Assembly (NCBI GenBank): GCA_002338605.1 | Contig: DDIP01000446.1 | Coordinates: 1 to 7,464 of the forward strand | Length of the DNA: 7,464 nt | Direction: 5' to 3' | DNA from: Proteobacteria bacterium UBA1847 | GTDB taxonomy: Bacteria > Pseudomonadota > Gammaproteobacteria > Steroidobacterales > Woeseiaceae | Shown here: in pieces, positions 5,314 through 7,464 of the stretch | How positions within the stretch are numbered: position 1 is the stretch's first letter | Layout: the number at the start of each line of letters is the position of its first letter | Program-made: the position numbers and the translations under genes | Notes under the pieces: generated by a model | Seen by the model: the letters and a program-made list of their open reading frames with translations, nothing else | Told to the model about the DNA's origin: nothing | Databases searched by the model: none

Positions 5314-6375
5314 ATGAAGCAATCATTTGCCGTGCTGATGCTATTTTTTTTCGCAACCAATAGCGATGCGCTAGAGGACATTCAGTTGCTCCCGGGCTTC
5401 ACGATTGAAGAGTATGCCTCGGTACCCAACGCCAGGAGCCTGGTACTGGGTGAGAAGGGCACGATCTTCGTTTCCAATCGCCGCGGCGGCGCGATTTACG
5501 CGGTCCGTGACAACGGTCAGCGAACCACCCGGTTGCTTGATGGACTCAATTCGCCGAACGGTATTGCTTTGTTGAATGGTGACCTGTACGTGGCGGAGAT
5601 TGATAAAGTGACGCGCTACCGCGATATTGAATCCCACCTTGATGATGTACCGTCCGGCGAGGTACTCAATATTGACCTGCCCGGTGATCGCCACCACGGC
5701 TGGCGGTATATTGGATTTGGGCCGGATGGAAAGCTGTATATCAGCATTGGCGCACCCTGCAATATCTGCGACGAGGAAGGTTACGCCCGCATTGATCGGA
5801 TGGAGCCGGATGGCAGCGAACGTGAGATCTTTGCAAGTGGAATCCGGAATTCGGTCGGTTTTACCTGGCATCCGGAAACCGGGGACCTTTGGTTCACCGA
5901 CAACGGCCGCGACATGCTTGGTGACGATCTCCCGGCGGATGAGCTGAATCGTGCGACGGAGCCGGGCCAGCATTTCGGCTACCCTTATTGCCATGCCGGC
6001 GACCTGCCGGATCCTGAATTCGGCAAGGGGAAACCCTGCAGTGACTACCAGCCTCCAGCCCAAAAACTCGGTGCACACGTTGCGTCGCTGGGCGTCAGGT
6101 TTTACACGGGTACGCAATTCCCGGAAGAATACCGTGGTCAGCTATTTGTTGCGGAACATGGCTCGTGGAACCGGTCCAGGAAGGTGGGGTATCGGGTAAC
6201 GATGCTGAAACTGGTGAATGGTGAGGTTGTATCGTATGAGCCGTTTGCGACCGGATGGTTGCAGGGTCAGTCAGTGAGCGGTCGGCCGGTTGATTTGCTG
6301 GTTCTTGAAGACGGTTCGCTGCTGGTCAGTGACGACCATGCGGATAAACTGTATAGAATCAGCTATAGAGATTAA
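5314..6375 (+). CDS. Exported PQQ-dependent dehydrogenase, soluble glucose / L-sorbosone dehydrogenase family
   Basis: This is a periplasmic six-bladed beta-propeller quinoprotein that would oxidise a sugar, aldose-like compound or aldehyde using pyrroloquinoline quinone. The 353-residue protein has a Sec signal peptide (MKQSFAVLMLFFF then ATNSDA, cleavage after Ala19) and no haem-binding CxxCH. Family features are SPNGIAL (80-86), DRHHGWRYIGFGPDGKLYIS (125-144), ASGIRNSVGFTWHPETGDLW (174-193), FTDNGRD (194-200), DELN (209-212), HFGYPYCHAG (220-229) and AEHGSWNRS (280-288). Aligned by eye to the Acinetobacter soluble glucose dehydrogenase, His128 corresponds to the catalytic His144 and Arg178 to the PQQ-contacting Arg228. 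Cys149/Cys152 (CNIC) and Cys226/Cys242 could form disulfides. The gene lies 6 nt after dctM, so it is probably cotranscribed with the transporter. The exact substrate cannot be read from the sequence. No PQQ biosynthesis genes are in the window. Confidence 0.9.
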   Translation: MKQSFAVLMLFFFATNSDALEDIQLLPGFTIEEYASVPNARSLVLGEKGTIFVSNRRGGAIYAVRDNGQRTTRLLDGLNSPNGIALLNGDLYVAEIDKVTRYRDIESHLDDVPSGEVLNIDLPGDRHHGWRYIGFGPDGKLYISIGAPCNICDEEGYARIDRMEPDGSEREIFASGIRNSVGFTWHPETGDLWFTDNGRDMLGDDLPADELNRATEPGQHFGYPYCHAGDLPDPEFGKGKPCSDYQPPAQKLGAHVASLGVRFYTGTQFPEEYRGQLFVAEHGSWNRSRKVGYRVTMLKLVNGEVVSYEPFATGWLQGQSVSGRPVDLLVLEDGSLLVSDDHADKLYRISYRD

Positions 6376-6394
6376 TTGATCAGGATTACGCCGT

Positions 6395-7464
6395 ATGAGC
6401 AGCAGCAATATCATAGTCCGAATTGTATCGTCTATCTGGCGTGGCCTGGATGGTGCCCGTAAGGTCCTGCACCTGCTGTTACTCCTGGTGCTGTTCCTGG
6501 TGTTTTTCGGTGCTTTTTCCGGGAGGCCGGCGCTGATTCCGCAGCGAGCCGCACTGGTGATTCAGCCGGTGGGCACGCTAGTCGATCAATTGGATGGCGA
6601 TGCCTACGATCGGGCGCTGGCCGAGTTGCTCGGCGAGGCCGTAGCGCAAACCCTGGTGCAGGATGTCGTCGACGCTTTCGAATTTGCAAAAAATGACGAT
6701 CGGATAACGGCTGTGCATCTCGATCTGAGCGGACTTGGCGGCGGTGGTTTAAGCAAGCTGCGTACGATCGCGCGTGCGATTGAAGACTTTCGTGCGTCGG
6801 GCAAACCGGTGATTGCGACCGCCGACATATACAGCCAGGCTGCCTATCACCTCGCTGCGCATTCAGACAATGTCTACATGCATCCCGAAGGTCTGGTCTT
6901 TGTTCGGGGGTACGGAGGCTACCGTACCTACTACAAGGACGCTATTGATAAATTGCGACTCGATTGGAATGTGTTTCGGGTCGGCACGCACAAGTCCTTT
7001 GTTGAACCCTACACACGCATGGACATGTCGCCGGAGGACCGCGAGTCCAGGACTCGCCTGATCGATCAGTTTTGGGCGATGTACCTACACGATGTCGAAA
7101 CAGCGAGAGGGCTGACCTCAGGCACTGTTGATGAGTTTGTTCAGAATATGGTGGCTCACGCGAGTGCAGCCGGTGGTGATATTGCAATTGCAGCGCGAGA
7201 GGCGGGGCTGGTTGACGAGCTGCTCGGTCGCGCCGAAATTCGTGAAATCCTGAAAGGGTATGCGGGCGAGGACAAGCACGACAGTACCTTGTATGCCTCT
7301 GTTAAATCCGGCGACTATATTCGCCAGATGCGTTTATTGCACGATGACGAGGTTAAGGACGAAAACGTGGCGATCATCGTTGCAGCCGGCGAAATACAGG
7401 ATGGATCACAACCGTCCGGCACGATCGGCGGCGACTCAACGGCCCTGTTGCTGCGCCGCGCCCT
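6395..7464 (+). CDS. sppA: Signal peptide peptidase SppA, 67-kDa type (3' end outside window)
   Basis: SppA is an inner-membrane serine protease (family S49) that degrades cleaved signal peptides on the periplasmic side, using a Ser-Lys dyad. The ATG at 6395 opens a frame with no stop to the window end, giving 356 residues of an expected 600 or so. An N-terminal membrane anchor lies at about 24-42 (VLHLLLLLVLFLVFFGAF). The following sequence matches E. coli SppA segment by segment: DDRITAVHLDLS, FRASGKPVIATADIYSQAAY, FRVGTHKSFVEPYTRMDMSP, and IIVAAGEIQDG then GTIGGDSTA. Lys200 in GTHKS corresponds to the catalytic Lys209 of E. coli. The nucleophilic Ser of the C-terminal half lies beyond the window. 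AGGA at 6382-6385, 9 nt before the ATG, is a good ribosome binding site. Only 19 nt separate it from the dehydrogenase stop, so it may be read through from that operon. Confidence 0.95.
   Translation, partial: MSSSNIIVRIVSSIWRGLDGARKVLHLLLLLVLFLVFFGAFSGRPALIPQRAALVIQPVGTLVDQLDGDAYDRALAELLGEAVAQTLVQDVVDAFEFAKNDDRITAVHLDLSGLGGGGLSKLRTIARAIEDFRASGKPVIATADIYSQAAYHLAAHSDNVYMHPEGLVFVRGYGGYRTYYKDAIDKLRLDWNVFRVGTHKSFVEPYTRMDMSPEDRESRTRLIDQFWAMYLHDVETARGLTSGTVDEFVQNMVAHASAAGGDIAIAAREAGLVDELLGRAEIREILKGYAGEDKHDSTLYASVKSGDYIRQMRLLHDDEVKDENVAIIVAAGEIQDGSQPSGTIGGDSTALLLRRA

Noticed and set aside
5761..5770. Haem c site at the CNIC motif of the dehydrogenase
   Set aside because: The sequence reads CNICD, without the His of CxxCH, so covalent haem attachment is not supported.
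5371..6117. Open frame of 248 codons on the - strand inside the dehydrogenase gene
   Set aside because: It is antisense to a clear PQQ dehydrogenase, has no domain and no suitable start context, and reflects codon composition.

Overview
This window is part of a bacterial chromosome, most likely from a gammaproteobacterium. The gene order rimM-trmD-rplS, a 67-kDa-type SppA resembling the E. coli protein, and the TatT-type TRAP operon all fit that assignment. No marker here fixes the genus. All genes lie on the + strand, they are tightly packed, and base composition looks even throughout, with no insertion sequence, tRNA, rRNA or CRISPR array visible.

Positions 1-1531 hold the end of the conserved ribosome and tRNA-maturation operon. 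It contains the C-terminal part of rimM (cut by the window edge), trmD (tRNA m1G37 methyltransferase) and rplS (ribosomal protein L19). The genes are spaced by 3 nt or overlap by 4 nt. A textbook intrinsic terminator follows (stem 1500-1525, then six T).

Positions 1532-6375 hold a second unit. A perfect TATAAT directly abuts the terminator T-run and a leader of about 70 nt follows. Next come a TPR-type lipoprotein of the TRAP 'T-component' (TatT) family, a periplasmic DctP-type solute receptor, a DctQ small membrane subunit and a DctM large permease. Together these make a complete tripartite TRAP transporter with the accessory TatT protein (a TPAT system, as described for Treponema pallidum Tp0956/Tp0957). 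Six nucleotides after dctM comes an exported PQQ-dependent dehydrogenase of the soluble glucose / L-sorbosone dehydrogenase family, apparently in the same operon. In the receptor, the arginine that usually binds the ligand carboxylate appears to be replaced by tryptophan, which suggests a ligand that is not a simple carboxylate.

Positions 6395-7464 hold the 5' part of sppA (inner-membrane signal peptide peptidase), 19 nt downstream of the dehydrogenase. It runs off the window with the catalytic lysine present and the nucleophilic serine region outside.

The most interesting content is the TPAT operon: its unknown substrate, its atypical binding-site residue, the pair of hairpins between tatT and the receptor gene, and its linkage to a periplasmic PQQ enzyme. 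No wholly new system is evident. The component families are known, but the role of this combination is not.
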